Origin: Alteromonas salexigens
GTDB lineage: Bacteria; Pseudomonadota; Gammaproteobacteria; Enterobacterales; Alteromonadaceae
Reading direction: 5' to 3'
Length of the DNA stretch: 64,000 nt
NCBI RefSeq assembly: GCF_025628895.1
Contig: NZ_JAOTJC010000004.1
Coordinates: forward strand, 114,388 to 178,387
Shown here: piece by piece, positions 39,891 through 49,794 of the stretch
Position numbering within the stretch: position 1 is the first letter of the stretch
Layout of the letters: the number at the start of each line of letters is the position of its first letter
Translations under genes and position numbers: made by a program
The notes under the pieces: generated by a model
The model's input: the letters and a program-made list of their open reading frames with translations, nothing else
Told to the model about the DNA's origin: nothing
Database searches by the model: none

Positions 39891-39971
39891 CTTAATCACT
39901 AGTACGAGCAGACAGACCGCATAGATTATACTGCTGCGCCGGCATGTACCAGCCGGTGGCCATGATAAAAC

Positions 39972-42900
39972 TCAGCCAGCGAGAGTGCCGGGCGTTGCCA
40001 GCCCCGGCATACGCTGTGGTTGGCGGCGCTGGCGTTGGCGATGAAACAATGCTACCAGGGTGGGCGTAAATACCAGTGACAGCATGACTGAAAAACCCAC
40101 TCCCCCAGCCAGAACCACAGCCAGCGGCGGCCAGAAACTGCCTTCGCTAAACAGCAGTAGTGGGATAAGCCCGCCGACGGTGGTGAAGGTGGTCGACAGT
40201 ATGTGCCGGCTACAGCCCATGGTTTCTTCAACAATCGCCCGGGTTGCGCCTTGCCGGGCAGCAGGATTCGCATTAATTGCGGCGATCACCACAATTGAGC
40301 CATTTATAGCCACGCCAATCAAACCGGCCGACCCCAGTAAGGGGTTAAAGCCTACCGGCAACCCAGAAATCCACAAACTGGCCATGCCTAATCCCACCGA
40401 GAGCACCGCCACCATGCCAATGACCGACGCCATGCGCACACTCTGAAAGGTAAGTATCAGTGTGGTAAGCATGAGTACCAGCAGCACCGGCGCATAGGTG
40501 GCCAGCTGTCCCAGCGCCTGTTTTTGCTCATCAGCATCGCCCGCCATTTGAATACGGTAGCCGGCGGGCAACTGAATATGCTTATCAATAAGGTCCCGCA
40601 GCGCGTTACTGGCATCCACGGCAGGGATCCCGGGCAGCAGATAGCCCTGCACCCGGTTCACCCGCTCACCTTCCAGCCGCGTAATGCCGCTCAGACTGGG
40701 CATCAGTGCCAGGTCGCCAATGGCATGTAACGGCACCCAGCGGGGGGTGCCCGTTCCGTCCTGACTCATGACCGGCATGCCTGCCACTCCAGATATTCCG
40801 TTGCGTACGGAATCTTCGAAGCGTACACGCACCGGAATATCTTCGGTGCCTTCCAGTACCGAGCCACCGGTGCGGCCAGCCAGACTTTCCTGCAGCTGAC
40901 CGGCCAGCTGCGCCAGTGACAACGAGGATAAGGTCGTAGTTTCACTGTCGGTGCGCACGGCCAGCTCCGGCTCCCCAAGGGTAATGGATGCCCTAGACTG
41001 AGTCACACCCGGCACCTGTGCCATCAGACCGCGCACTTGCTGCCCCAGCGCATTAAGCTGCGCCAGATCAGTACCAATCACTTTGACTTCCAGTGGCGCG
41101 TCGATGGGAGGCCCCTGACCGAACGCCCGAACCACAATCTGCGCCTCAGGATAGTCAGACTCCAGTTCCGCCTGCAGCGAGGCTATAAGCTGTGACGCGG
41201 CCCCGACGGAGGTTGCAGTCACCACAGCATTGGCAAAGTTGGGGGTGTTATCCCGTTTCATAATCTGGTTGTAATACACCGACGGCGCGGAACCGCCCAC
41301 CAGCCACGTCACCTGCTTCACTTCCGCGCGGGCTCGTATTGCTTCATCAATGTGGCTGACCACCTTTGCGGTATGCTGAATATTGCTGCCGTCGCCTGTC
41401 CATACGTAAACTTCAAACTGGTCGCGATCGGCGCTGGGGAAGAACACGTTCGGCAGTGTGGATGACAGCCAGAACCCACTCAGGCACACCAGGATAATTA
41501 CCGGCAGCACCAGCGCCGGCCGCTTTATCCAGCCAGCCAGTACCGCATTAAATGCCGCTGACAGCGCGGGGGTCTGGATGCCCTGCGCCCACCAGCGCGT
41601 CGATGTTTCACCGTTACGTGGCAGATAACGGGCGGCCAGCGCAGCAATTAATGTCAGGGATAAAAATAGTGAGCCTATCAGCGCCATCACCACACTGATG
41701 GCAATGGGACTGACGAAATCACCGATGTTGCCGTTCAGTAAAAAGATAGGCATAAAGCCCAGGATGGTGGTGAGTGTAGAGGCCAGCAAGGGCGCGAACA
41801 AATGCCGCACGCTGAGCGTAAGTGCCTGTAAGCGGCTGTTATCAGGGTTCTGTAACTTAATACGAATTTCATCGGTGATCACGATGGCGTTGTCTATTAA
41901 CAGGCCGATAGCAATGATCATCCCGAAAATAGACATCTGATGAATTTGTTCGTTGTAAAAACTCAGTGAAAACAGCGCAAACGACGCACACAGCGGCAAT
42001 GCCAGACCCACTATCCACGATGCCCGCAGGCCCATAAATACCAGAATCACCAGCATGACCACCATACACCCCATGACCAGGTTTTCGGTGAGGCCGGATA
42101 GCCGCTCATTGGTATACTTGTTCTGCTCAAACACCACATTGGCGGTCATGGAGCCGGCGAATTCAGCATTAAATGCCGACACCGCCTCCAGCGCCTGTTC
42201 TGTCCATGCATCGACTCGCACGGTGGTTTGCATTCTGGCCGCCACAAACACGGTTTGCTGACCGTTATGCAACGCCATATCCTGAACCGGCGTGCGCCAG
42301 CTTCGCGCTACGCTGGCCACGTCACTTACCCGCAGATAACGGCCATCGTCATTTTGCAGGGGCACGTGTCCTACCATGCTCACCCCATCCAGGGCGCCGC
42401 GCATATCCAGACGCAGTTGCTGCGCCTCGGTGTATAAGGTGCCTGCCGGTAATTTAGGGTCGGCGGCGGCGATGGCCTGGCTGACTTGCAGAATGCTGAG
42501 GCCGGTGGCGGCCAGTCTGGCCGGAGCAACAGTGACAGCAATCTCTTCCTGCGGCGCGCCATAAATACGCACCAACTCGGTGCCGGGTACGCTACGAATA
42601 CGATCAGCCAGTTCATCAGCCAGCCGTGCGGTGACCGTGATGGGTGTAGTATCAGGATATACAGGGGTAAGCGACAACAATAACGTAAACGCGGTTGCGC
42701 CCCGCTTTTCATCAAAGACAGGCGCTGCTACCCCGGCCGGAAACGCGCTGGCGGCGGCATTCAATGTATCGCGGATCTCACTGAACAACGCATCGTTGTG
42801 GGAGTTCTCTATCCAGTCCTGGGTCTCCAGGGTAATAATGGAGATCCCCGCCCTCGACGTAGAGCGTATTTCTTTAATCTCGTAAATTTCACGCAGTCGG

Positions 42901-43133
42901 TCTTCCAGTACATCAGTGACCAGCGCCTCCACGCGCTCCGCGGATGCGCCCGGGTACTGGGTGATCACCAGCGCATTGCGGGTATCGATACGGGGATCTT
43001 CAAGCCGGGGGAGAGTAGACAGGGCCGACAACCCGGCCACCAGCACAATTATTAAGCTGAGCGCCAGTAAGTGTCCGCGCCGGTAGAATACCGTGTACCA
43101 GGGGCCAGCGGCGCTGTGGTGTGGTTCGGTCAT
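39972..43133 (-). CDS. RND efflux transporter, inner-membrane permease
   Basis: 1053 residues, HAE-1/AcrB superfamily: short N terminus, first helix about 20-42, large porter domain, helices 2-6, second porter half, helices 8-12. Two symmetric halves are clear. In helix 4 the AcrB proton-relay pair Asp-Asp is replaced by Asp414-Asn415 (GLLIDNAIV), as in a subset of the family. PGASAERVEALVTDVLE and the QYPGAS motif are typical. It follows its adaptor gene by 1 bp. No outer-membrane channel gene is adjacent, so a TolC-like protein from elsewhere is presumed. Substrate unknown. Confidence 0.92.
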   Translation of the reverse strand: MTEPHHSAAGPWYTVFYRRGHLLALSLIIVLVAGLSALSTLPRLEDPRIDTRNALVITQYPGASAERVEALVTDVLEDRLREIYEIKEIRSTSRAGISIITLETQDWIENSHNDALFSEIRDTLNAAASAFPAGVAAPVFDEKRGATAFTLLLSLTPVYPDTTPITVTARLADELADRIRSVPGTELVRIYGAPQEEIAVTVAPARLAATGLSILQVSQAIAAADPKLPAGTLYTEAQQLRLDMRGALDGVSMVGHVPLQNDDGRYLRVSDVASVARSWRTPVQDMALHNGQQTVFVAARMQTTVRVDAWTEQALEAVSAFNAEFAGSMTANVVFEQNKYTNERLSGLTENLVMGCMVVMLVILVFMGLRASWIVGLALPLCASFALFSLSFYNEQIHQMSIFGMIIAIGLLIDNAIVITDEIRIKLQNPDNSRLQALTLSVRHLFAPLLASTLTTILGFMPIFLLNGNIGDFVSPIAISVVMALIGSLFLSLTLIAALAARYLPRNGETSTRWWAQGIQTPALSAAFNAVLAGWIKRPALVLPVIILVCLSGFWLSSTLPNVFFPSADRDQFEVYVWTGDGSNIQHTAKVVSHIDEAIRARAEVKQVTWLVGGSAPSVYYNQIMKRDNTPNFANAVVTATSVGAASQLIASLQAELESDYPEAQIVVRAFGQGPPIDAPLEVKVIGTDLAQLNALGQQVRGLMAQVPGVTQSRASITLGEPELAVRTDSETTTLSSLSLAQLAGQLQESLAGRTGGSVLEGTEDIPVRVRFEDSVRNGISGVAGMPVMSQDGTGTPRWVPLHAIGDLALMPSLSGITRLEGERVNRVQGYLLPGIPAVDASNALRDLIDKHIQLPAGYRIQMAGDADEQKQALGQLATYAPVLLVLMLTTLILTFQSVRMASVIGMVAVLSVGLGMASLWISGLPVGFNPLLGSAGLIGVAINGSIVVIAAINANPAARQGATRAIVEETMGCSRHILSTTFTTVGGLIPLLLFSEGSFWPPLAVVLAGGVGFSVMLSLVFTPTLVALFHRQRQRRQPQRMPGLATPGTLAG

Positions 43134-43134
43134 A

Positions 43135-44298
43135 TCAGAGACCTGCTACCGGTGTCGGGCGCTTGGTCACCGACACTGACTGACCGGGGGCCAGCCGGTG
43201 GGTGCCCTGGGTGACAAACTCGTCACCGTCCGCCACCGCACCGCGAATAAAGGCACGCTCTCCGTCGGTATAAATCACTTCCACGGTTCTGGCTTCCAGC
43301 TGCAATGGTTGCTGGTCATCCTGACTGACCACGAACAGCCGCCACAAGCCGCGCAAACCGTTACTGAGTGCGCTGACCGGCACCCAGGCACCACGTTCGC
43401 TACGCTCAGTGGTGGCCAACATACTGACCATATCACCGGGCATGGCACCGGCATCCGCCGGTAAGGCTACGAGAATATCAATTGTGCGGGTGGCGCGGGC
43501 CCGGGTTGCCAGACGTTGGGTAACAGTGGCATCTACCACCGACTCGTTTACCTTTACCCGCAAGGTGGTGCCCGGCGTAGCTGCCAGCGCAGTGTCCGCA
43601 GGTAGCGCAAAGCGCACCTGTAGCGCCTCCCGGCTACTCAACCTGACGACCGGCGTCCCCGCATCGACCACCGTCCCACGGTCCACATAGCGGGCGGTAA
43701 TGGTGCCTGCGAACGGCGCTTCCAGACGCGACTTATTCCGTTCTACCTGCAACGACTCCAAGGCCGCGGCCACCTCTGCAAGCTGGGCGTTGCTGGCAGC
43801 CAATCGTGCCTTGGCCTCGTCCAGACGTTGTGCGGACTCAACCTGTTGCGCTGTTAGCGTGCGTAGCCGCTCCACCGTCAGCTCTGCCAGTCGGGCATCT
43901 GCTTCGGCGCGGGCCAGGGTAGCCTGCAACTCGGCTTCCCGGGCGTTCAATCGCGCTAAATCCAGTGTCGCCAAGGGCTGACCGGCAGTGACTTCGTCAC
44001 CTTCCTCAACATTCATGCTGGCCAGCAGGCCGCTGCGTTCAAAGGCAATATCGGTGCGCTGGGGCGACTCAACCAATCCGTATACCGGCACCGGCATGGC
44101 GAACCCCTCCTGCAGGTGCAACGACTGAGTGGTTACCTGAGCAGTTTTCTCGCCGAGGTTGTCAGTGACCGCCTGCCCGTTCCCGGCTGACATCAGCAGC
44201 ACCACGAGCGCCACGAACGTGCCTGCCAGGCCCAGCCAGAGCTGCCCCATTTTCTGTACCGGCCAGAAGCGCTGGGAAGAGATAGCGAGTTTTACCAT
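43135..44298 (-). CDS. RND efflux periplasmic adaptor (membrane fusion protein)
   Basis: 387 residues. One N-terminal hydrophobic helix (about residues 20-40) without a lipobox, a lipoyl half (GLLASMNVEEGDEVTAGQPLATLD), a long alpha-hairpin rich in Ala/Glu/Leu (about 110-185), the second lipoyl half (RLEAPFAGTITARYVDRGTVV) and beta-barrel domains. First gene of the efflux operon; the permease starts 1 bp downstream. Divergent from a TetR regulator. Confidence 0.92.
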   Translation of the reverse strand: MVKLAISSQRFWPVQKMGQLWLGLAGTFVALVVLLMSAGNGQAVTDNLGEKTAQVTTQSLHLQEGFAMPVPVYGLVESPQRTDIAFERSGLLASMNVEEGDEVTAGQPLATLDLARLNAREAELQATLARAEADARLAELTVERLRTLTAQQVESAQRLDEAKARLAASNAQLAEVAAALESLQVERNKSRLEAPFAGTITARYVDRGTVVDAGTPVVRLSSREALQVRFALPADTALAATPGTTLRVKVNESVVDATVTQRLATRARATRTIDILVALPADAGAMPGDMVSMLATTERSERGAWVPVSALSNGLRGLWRLFVVSQDDQQPLQLEARTVEVIYTDGERAFIRGAVADGDEFVTQGTHRLAPGQSVSVTKRPTPVAGL

Positions 44299-44428
44299 GT
44301 ATTGTTGTCCTGAACGACACCCACCCCAGCCAGCTGAGGGCAGGCGGCATGTCGCACGTTAATTATTCATCATATGCACAGCAGCTTCTGTACATTGTGT
44401 GGTTGGGCCAGTATGCTAAATTATAAAT

Positions 44429-44443
44429 ACTAGACCGTCTAGT
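44429..44443. promoter_or_regulatory. TetR-type operator between tetR and the RND operon
   Basis: ACTAGA-CCG-TCTAGT is a perfect 6-bp-arm palindrome, in the divergent 176-bp intergenic region. On the minus strand TATAAT follows it directly, so the operator would sit between the -35 and -10 boxes of the efflux operon. Position and symmetry point to repression by the adjacent TetR protein and to autoregulation. Confidence 0.7.
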
Positions 44444-44474
44444 TTGATAATTAAAGTTTCAGCAGGTGTTTGTT

Positions 44475-45128
44475 GTGTCAAAAGTCATTACGCCCCGGGT
44501 CGGGCGCCCCAAAAGCGAGCAGAAACGCCAGCAGATTTTAACGGCTGCCAGTGAATTGTTTCTGCAGGAGGGCTTTTCAGGCACGTCGATGGATAAGGTC
44601 GCGCGTCACTCCGGGGTGTCTAAACAAACCGTATACTCGCATTTTGACAGCAAGGACGCCCTATATGTGGCGGCCATTGAAGCCAAGTGCCGCACGTATG
44701 AGCTGGACCCGTCACGTCTGGCAGACAGTAATACCTGTGAGTTACCGCTGAGTGAATGTCTGCAACAGGTCGGCGTGCAGTTTATGCGCCTGTTTCATGA
44801 TCCTCAGGTTATCGCTATGTATCGGGTAGTCATTACTGAGGCCACCAACAACCCACATGTGGCGGAGCTGTTTTACGAAGCAGGACCCAAAGCCAGTATT
44901 GACGTTCTCGCCCGGGTATTCGAAAAAGCCAGTGACCAGACTCTGCCGCCGGCAGAGGCCCGTCAGCTGGCCATTGATTATTTCGGCTTACTGAAGGGGG
45001 AGTTTCACATTCGCTCCCTGTTTGCGCTGGCCTCCCCCATGAGCGAAACCGGGATAACCCAGCATGTCCGCCAGGCGGTACGCAAAACGCTGCGGCTGTA
45101 TGAGGCCGCTTTGCCGTCGGCCACATAA
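44475..45128 (+). CDS. TetR/AcrR-family repressor of the RND pump
   Basis: 217 residues from the GTG at 44475, eight bases after AGCAGG; an earlier GTG at 44466 overlaps that ribosome site. The helix-turn-helix (ILTAASELFLQEGFSGTSMDKVARHSGVSKQTVYSHF) covers about residues 20-60, and an all-helical ligand-binding part follows. It is divergent from the adaptor-permease operon with a palindromic operator between, so local repression is the likely role. The inducer is unknown. Confidence 0.88.
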   Translation: MSKVITPRVGRPKSEQKRQQILTAASELFLQEGFSGTSMDKVARHSGVSKQTVYSHFDSKDALYVAAIEAKCRTYELDPSRLADSNTCELPLSECLQQVGVQFMRLFHDPQVIAMYRVVITEATNNPHVAELFYEAGPKASIDVLARVFEKASDQTLPPAEARQLAIDYFGLLKGEFHIRSLFALASPMSETGITQHVRQAVRKTLRLYEAALPSAT

Positions 45129-45275
45129 CGGTTTACGGCATTACCGGATGTTTACCCGCGGGCGCAGCACCGTTTGTGCCGCACACATTAATTGCGCCGC
45201 CACAGCCATAACGCATTACAGTATCCGGCCTTTTTGCTAAACTATGCGGCGATTTCAGTTGGCAATGAGAAGGTC

Positions 45276-46289
45276 ATGACAGAATTTACCGGCAACCATA
45301 TTCTTTCGGTTAATCAGTTCGATCGTGATGCAATAGAAAAAGTGTTCTCTGTGGCGCACTCCATGGAGCCTTACGCCCGACGTGAAAAGCGTACCACGGT
45401 GCTCAATGGCGCGATCCTGGGCAACCTGTTTTTCGAACCAAGTACCCGAACCCGGGTAAGCTTCGGTACGGCCTTTAACCTGCTGGGCGGGGAAGTCCGC
45501 GAAACCACCGGCATGGATAACTCGGCGCTGGCCAAAGGTGAGTCGCTGTTTGATACCGCCCGGGTGCTAAGCGGCTACTCTGACATCATTGCCATGCGCC
45601 ACCCGGCAGCCGGGTCGGTCAGCGAATTTGCAGAAGGCAGCCGGGTACCGGTCATTAACGGCGGTGACGGGGCCAATGAGCACCCGACACAGGCGCTTCT
45701 CGACCTGTTCACCATTAAGCGTGAGCTGAATTACCACGGCGCAGGAATAGACGGCCTGCACATCGCCATGATCGGCGACTTACGCTACGGGCGGACCGTG
45801 CATTCCCTGTCTCGTCTGCTTTGTCTGTTTAAAAATATTCGCTTTACACTGATTTCACCTGCCGAACTGGCCATGCCACAACCCATTGTGGACGCCATTA
45901 AAGATGCCGGACACCAGCTGACCATCACCGATCAGCTGGAAGGCAATATGGATGCGGATATCTGCTACCAGACCCGCATTCAGGAAGAGCGGTTTCCTTC
46001 GCAGGAAGAAGCCAACCGTTACCGAGGTAAGTTTCGCCTGAATCAGGCAATTTACACCCGTCATTTTCAGTCAAAGACCGTCATCATGCATCCGCTTCCC
46101 CGGGACAGCCGTATGGAAGCCAACGAATTAGACATCGATCTCAATGTGAATCCTAACCTGGCGATATTCCGGCAAACCGACAACGGCGTGCTGGTACGCA
46201 TGGCGCTGTTTGCGCTTACGCTTGGGGTGGAAGATCTCGTCTCAAAATACGAACGTGATGTCGTTTGGCACAGCAACAAGAGCAGTTAA
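45276..46289 (+). CDS. pyrB: Aspartate carbamoyltransferase catalytic chain
   Basis: Condenses carbamoyl phosphate with aspartate in pyrimidine synthesis. The ATG at 45276, preceded by GAGAAGG, gives 337 residues; an open extension upstream lacks support. Carbamoyl-phosphate motif EPSTRTR, then GDLRYGRTVHSL, and HPLPRDSRMEANELD are intact. No pyrI regulatory chain is adjacent. hemL follows after 3 bp, an unusual partner. Confidence 0.95.
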   Translation: MTEFTGNHILSVNQFDRDAIEKVFSVAHSMEPYARREKRTTVLNGAILGNLFFEPSTRTRVSFGTAFNLLGGEVRETTGMDNSALAKGESLFDTARVLSGYSDIIAMRHPAAGSVSEFAEGSRVPVINGGDGANEHPTQALLDLFTIKRELNYHGAGIDGLHIAMIGDLRYGRTVHSLSRLLCLFKNIRFTLISPAELAMPQPIVDAIKDAGHQLTITDQLEGNMDADICYQTRIQEERFPSQEEANRYRGKFRLNQAIYTRHFQSKTVIMHPLPRDSRMEANELDIDLNVNPNLAIFRQTDNGVLVRMALFALTLGVEDLVSKYERDVVWHSNKSS

Positions 46290-46292
46290 ACC

Positions 46293-47573
46293 ATGCAGAA
46301 ATCTGAAGCCCTCTTCGCACGCGCACAGAAAACCATTCCTGGCGGCGTAAATTCACCGGTCCGTGCATTTAAAGCCGTAGGTGGAACCCCACGCTTTATT
46401 GAAAAGGCCGACGGTCCCTATATCTGGGATGCCGACGGCAAGCAGTACATCGACTACATTCAGTCGTGGGGCCCGATGGTTTTGGGTCACAATAACGACG
46501 CCATCCGTGAGGCAGTCATTAAAGCTGCGCACTCTGGCCTGTCGTTCGGTGCTCCTACCGAAGCCGAGGTGTACATGGCTGAAAAGGTCAGCGCCATGGT
46601 GCCTTCCATGGAAATGGTAAGAATGGTCAACAGTGGCACGGAAGCAACTATGAGTGCTATCCGCCTGGCGCGGGGCTACACCAACCGGAACAAAATTGTA
46701 AAGTTTGAAGGTTGCTACCATGGTCATGCCGACTCTCTGCTGGTAAAGGCCGGCTCAGGTGCACTGACCCTGGGCGTGCCCAGCTCCCCCGGCGTCCCCG
46801 CTGACGTGGCACACCACACACTGACGGTAGAGTTTAATAACCTGGACAGCGTGCGGGAAGTGTTTGAACAGCATGGCGACGATATTGCCTGCATTATTAC
46901 CGAGCCGGTGGCCGGTAACATGAACTGCATCCCGCCGGTGGAAGGCTTCCTGCAAGGTCTGCGCGCGATCTGTGACGAATACGGCAGTGTACTGATTTTT
47001 GATGAAGTCATGACCGGTTTCCGGGTCTCCCGGGGCGGCGCGCAGGAGCGCTATAATGTGATGCCTGATCTAACCTGTCTGGGTAAGGTCATCGGCGGCG
47101 GTATGCCGGTAGGCGCCTTTGGTGGTCGTCGTGAAATTATCACCCACATTTCACCCACCGGCCCGGTATATCAGGCCGGTACGCTGTCGGGTAACCCGGT
47201 GGCAATGGCGGCCGGTCTGGCGGCCCTGGAGCAGCTTCAAGCTGAAGACATGTATCCGTCTATTTTTGCCAATACCCAGGCATTGCTAGACGGCATGGCA
47301 GAGAAGGCTAAAAAACATGGTGTGCCCTTATCGACGAATATCGCCGGCAGCATGTTCGGTATTTTCTTCACTGAGGTAGAGCATGTCACCAACTATCAGC
47401 AGGCTATCAACTGCAACGGCGAGCAGTTTAAAAAGTTCTACCACGCCATGCTGGATGAAGGTGTGTATCTGGCCCCGGCATCCTATGAGGCAGGCTTCAT
47501 GTCGAAAATGCATGATGAAAGTATTGTCGCTCGCACGCTGGAAGCCGCTGACAAGGCCTTTGCCCGTTTATAA
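46293..47573 (+). CDS. hemL: Glutamate-1-semialdehyde 2,1-aminomutase
   Basis: Makes 5-aminolevulinate for tetrapyrroles in the C5 pathway. 426 residues. PLP lysine is Lys265 in [32 protein letters not shown] and [12 protein letters not shown] are typical. It starts 3 bp after pyrB, suggesting cotranscription with pyrB and the cyclase gene downstream. Confidence 0.97.
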   Translation: MQKSEALFARAQKTIPGGVNSPVRAFKAVGGTPRFIEKADGPYIWDADGKQYIDYIQSWGPMVLGHNNDAIREAVIKAAHSGLSFGAPTEAEVYMAEKVSAMVPSMEMVRMVNSGTEATMSAIRLARGYTNRNKIVKFEGCYHGHADSLLVKAGSGALTLGVPSSPGVPADVAHHTLTVEFNNLDSVREVFEQHGDDIACIITEPVAGNMNCIPPVEGFLQGLRAICDEYGSVLIFDEVMTGFRVSRGGAQERYNVMPDLTCLGKVIGGGMPVGAFGGRREIITHISPTGPVYQAGTLSGNPVAMAAGLAALEQLQAEDMYPSIFANTQALLDGMAEKAKKHGVPLSTNIAGSMFGIFFTEVEHVTNYQQAINCNGEQFKKFYHAMLDEGVYLAPASYEAGFMSKMHDESIVARTLEAADKAFARL

Positions 47574-47594
47574 CTGTCAGCAGAGCGCAATAAC

Positions 47595-48707
47595 GTGACC
47601 CTCACCACCTGGGTATTACTGTCAGCAGGACTGCTGCTGGCAGCGTACAGTGTAGTGGTCACCGCTATTTTGGTGGGCCGGCGTGGCTCCTCTTCGTCAC
47701 AGCAATGTGCAGACAGGCTGGTATGCCGCTCTGCCCAGCTGTCGGCAGAAGAAAAAGCCCGGCATTACCAGCAGCAGGCCGATGAAGCCATGCGTCTCAG
47801 TCACACGTTTCAGAAGTTCGTGCCCCGCCAGTTTGTGGATCACCTTGCCAAACAGGGGTCACAGCACCTCGAGCTGGGTCATGCTGACGAAGATGAGGTG
47901 GCTATTCTGTTTTGCGATATTCGGGGCTTTACCGGCTTATCAGAACAGATGACTCCACAGGAATTGATGAACTTCCTGAACTCCTATTTTCTGCGCATGA
48001 ATGGCCCCATTCACCAAAACCGTGGCTTTATCGACAAGTTCATCGGTGACGCAATTATGGCGTTATTCGATCATCCCGGCGGCATGCCTCAGGATAAAGC
48101 CAGAGACGCGCTGCATGCGGCAATCGATTTGCGCAAAGCCCTCGCAATATATAATCAGCATCGCAACAACAGCGGGTACTCTGCCATTAACGTGGGAGTG
48201 GGCATTCACTTCGGTCCGGTGATCCTGGGCACCGTAGGCTCAGACGACAGAATGGATACCACGGTGATCGGTGACAGTGTGAATATCGCCTATCGTCTGG
48301 AGTCACTGGCGCCGCGCTACAATGCGGATATTGTGGTGAGTGCCCAGCTGCTCAGTACCGTGCAGAGCAGTACAGGCTTTACTACGCGCTTACTGGACTG
48401 GGTGCGGGTCAAGGGTCGCCAGGCGCCTATCGAAATTTATGAAGTGTTGGATCATTTACCGCCGTCAGAGCGCGAACAGCGTCTGGCCAGCAGTGAACAT
48501 ATTGCCGCCGGGGTGCGCTGTCGTAAACTGCAGCAATGGGATAGTGCCATCGAACATTTCAATGCCGCGCAAGCGGCTTTTCCCAACGACGTAGTGACTG
48601 CTCATCATCTGGCGATGTGTGAAATATACCGGCATCTGGACTTACCGACAGACTGGGATGGTGCGCTGTCAGCAGACTTAACCGCCGGGATGTCTCATCA
48701 CGGTTAG
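47595..48707 (+). CDS. Membrane-anchored class III adenylate cyclase
   Basis: 370 residues from a GTG start. One N-terminal helix (about 5-27), a linker, then a class III cyclase domain (about 100-285): metal-binding Asp108 in FCDIRGFTGLS and Asp152 in FIGDAIMALF, purine-selecting Lys148 and Asp221 (adenylate type), and transition-state Asn230 and Arg234 in GDSVNIAYRLES. A C-terminal tail (about 290-370) resembles a TPR-like helical pair. Substrate choice for ATP rests on the Lys/Asp pair. Follows hemL by 21 bp. Confidence 0.85.
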   Translation: MTLTTWVLLSAGLLLAAYSVVVTAILVGRRGSSSSQQCADRLVCRSAQLSAEEKARHYQQQADEAMRLSHTFQKFVPRQFVDHLAKQGSQHLELGHADEDEVAILFCDIRGFTGLSEQMTPQELMNFLNSYFLRMNGPIHQNRGFIDKFIGDAIMALFDHPGGMPQDKARDALHAAIDLRKALAIYNQHRNNSGYSAINVGVGIHFGPVILGTVGSDDRMDTTVIGDSVNIAYRLESLAPRYNADIVVSAQLLSTVQSSTGFTTRLLDWVRVKGRQAPIEIYEVLDHLPPSEREQRLASSEHIAAGVRCRKLQQWDSAIEHFNAAQAAFPNDVVTAHHLAMCEIYRHLDLPTDWDGALSADLTAGMSHHG

Positions 48708-48745
48708 ACCCGTTTTTCTCCAGATTTAGAGGGGCTGGCGGCCTT

Positions 48746-49663
48746 CTAGATCTTCGCTTGTTTCTTAATAAAACTCACCGATGGCGCAAAGAATGCAGCG
48801 CCGGTTTCGGCACTGGTATAATCCAGCCAGCGATCATAATCACCGTCACCGGGGCCGTATATCTGACTGTGCAGCATGGCTTTAAACGGCTGGGAACTCG
48901 CCCCGCAGCTGACAAAGAATAACCCCTGCTCCGCCATGTCACCATACGGCATGCCCTGTTTCAGAAGACCGGGTAGTTTATCCTCCGGTGCTTTAGCACT
49001 GGCTCGCACACAATGCGAGGAGGGGTTTTGTTCCGGGCTGGGCAGATTATGTTCCTGGGTCATGCCCATAATCTGTTCCTGCTGACGGGACGACAACGCG
49101 TGCCAGCGACGTAAGTCATGGCGGTAGCGCTGCACGTGAATGTAGCTTCCACCCGCAAAGTCACTGTCCTGCTCTCCGATAATGGCGACTGCACGCCGCT
49201 GCATGCCCCTGGGGTTATCGGCGCCATACAGAAAGCCATTGAGATCCCGGCCATCCAGATACCGGAAGCCGCGTACCTGTTCCACCAGCTCAGTATGAAT
49301 GCGCAGCAGCTCTGTCACTTCAATGCCAATAGCATGACAAATGTCCAGCCGGTCGGCACGGATCTGAATAAACAGGTCACAGGGCATCACTGGTGCACTG
49401 CGATCTTCACACTGCATATCAGGAAACGGGGTCAGCTCTGTGGGAATGAGCCCCGGGTATAACTCAGGCCAGTAATTGGCTCCCACGGCAATCATGCCGG
49501 TGACCATGGCTTCGTAATGCTCGTTTTCGTAATGATCGAATATTTCCAGGACCCGCGCTAATTTCGCTCGCACCGCCTGGCTGTCATCGTCAATGACGTT
49601 AAGCAGTAAATATTGCGCATGCAGGTTGGGCTCAGCGCAAACGCCTTTTTGTGGTTGCGTCAT
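48746..49663 (-). CDS. Dyp-type peroxidase family protein with altered distal pocket
   Basis: 305 residues, resembling YfeX-type Dyp peroxidases: RGFRYLDGRDLNGFLYGADNP, GGSYIHVQRYRHDLRRW, the proximal haem ligand His217 in SSHCVRA, and GLFFVSCGA. Two distal residues differ. The GxxDG motif reads GFLYG with Tyr146 (TAT codon) where the catalytic Asp is expected, and the distal Arg position is Lys235 in LLKQGMPYG. No signal peptide, so cytosolic. It is a single gene, convergent with the cyclase gene. Haem binding is likely; classical peroxidase activity is doubtful. Confidence 0.82.
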   Translation of the reverse strand: MTQPQKGVCAEPNLHAQYLLLNVIDDDSQAVRAKLARVLEIFDHYENEHYEAMVTGMIAVGANYWPELYPGLIPTELTPFPDMQCEDRSAPVMPCDLFIQIRADRLDICHAIGIEVTELLRIHTELVEQVRGFRYLDGRDLNGFLYGADNPRGMQRRAVAIIGEQDSDFAGGSYIHVQRYRHDLRRWHALSSRQQEQIMGMTQEHNLPSPEQNPSSHCVRASAKAPEDKLPGLLKQGMPYGDMAEQGLFFVSCGASSQPFKAMLHSQIYGPGDGDYDRWLDYTSAETGAAFFAPSVSFIKKQAKI

Positions 49664-49737
49664 CCGTTTCCGTGTATGCCCGGTGGGCTGTTGTTATGGT
49701 AATTCCCAGGTTCAGCGTACCGTCATCACACCTGACT

Positions 49738-49757
49738 GCCCGCCCGGTTGGCGGGCG
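49738..49757. terminator. Inverted repeat between ggt and Dyp genes
   Basis: GCCCGCC-CGGTT-GGCGGGC is a 7-bp GC-only stem, about 40 bp beyond the ggt stop on the minus strand. There is no T tract, so it is a weak terminator call. Confidence 0.35.
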
Positions 49758-49794
49758 TCATGCGGTAAACGGTTTGCCTACAAGTAAGTGTGGC

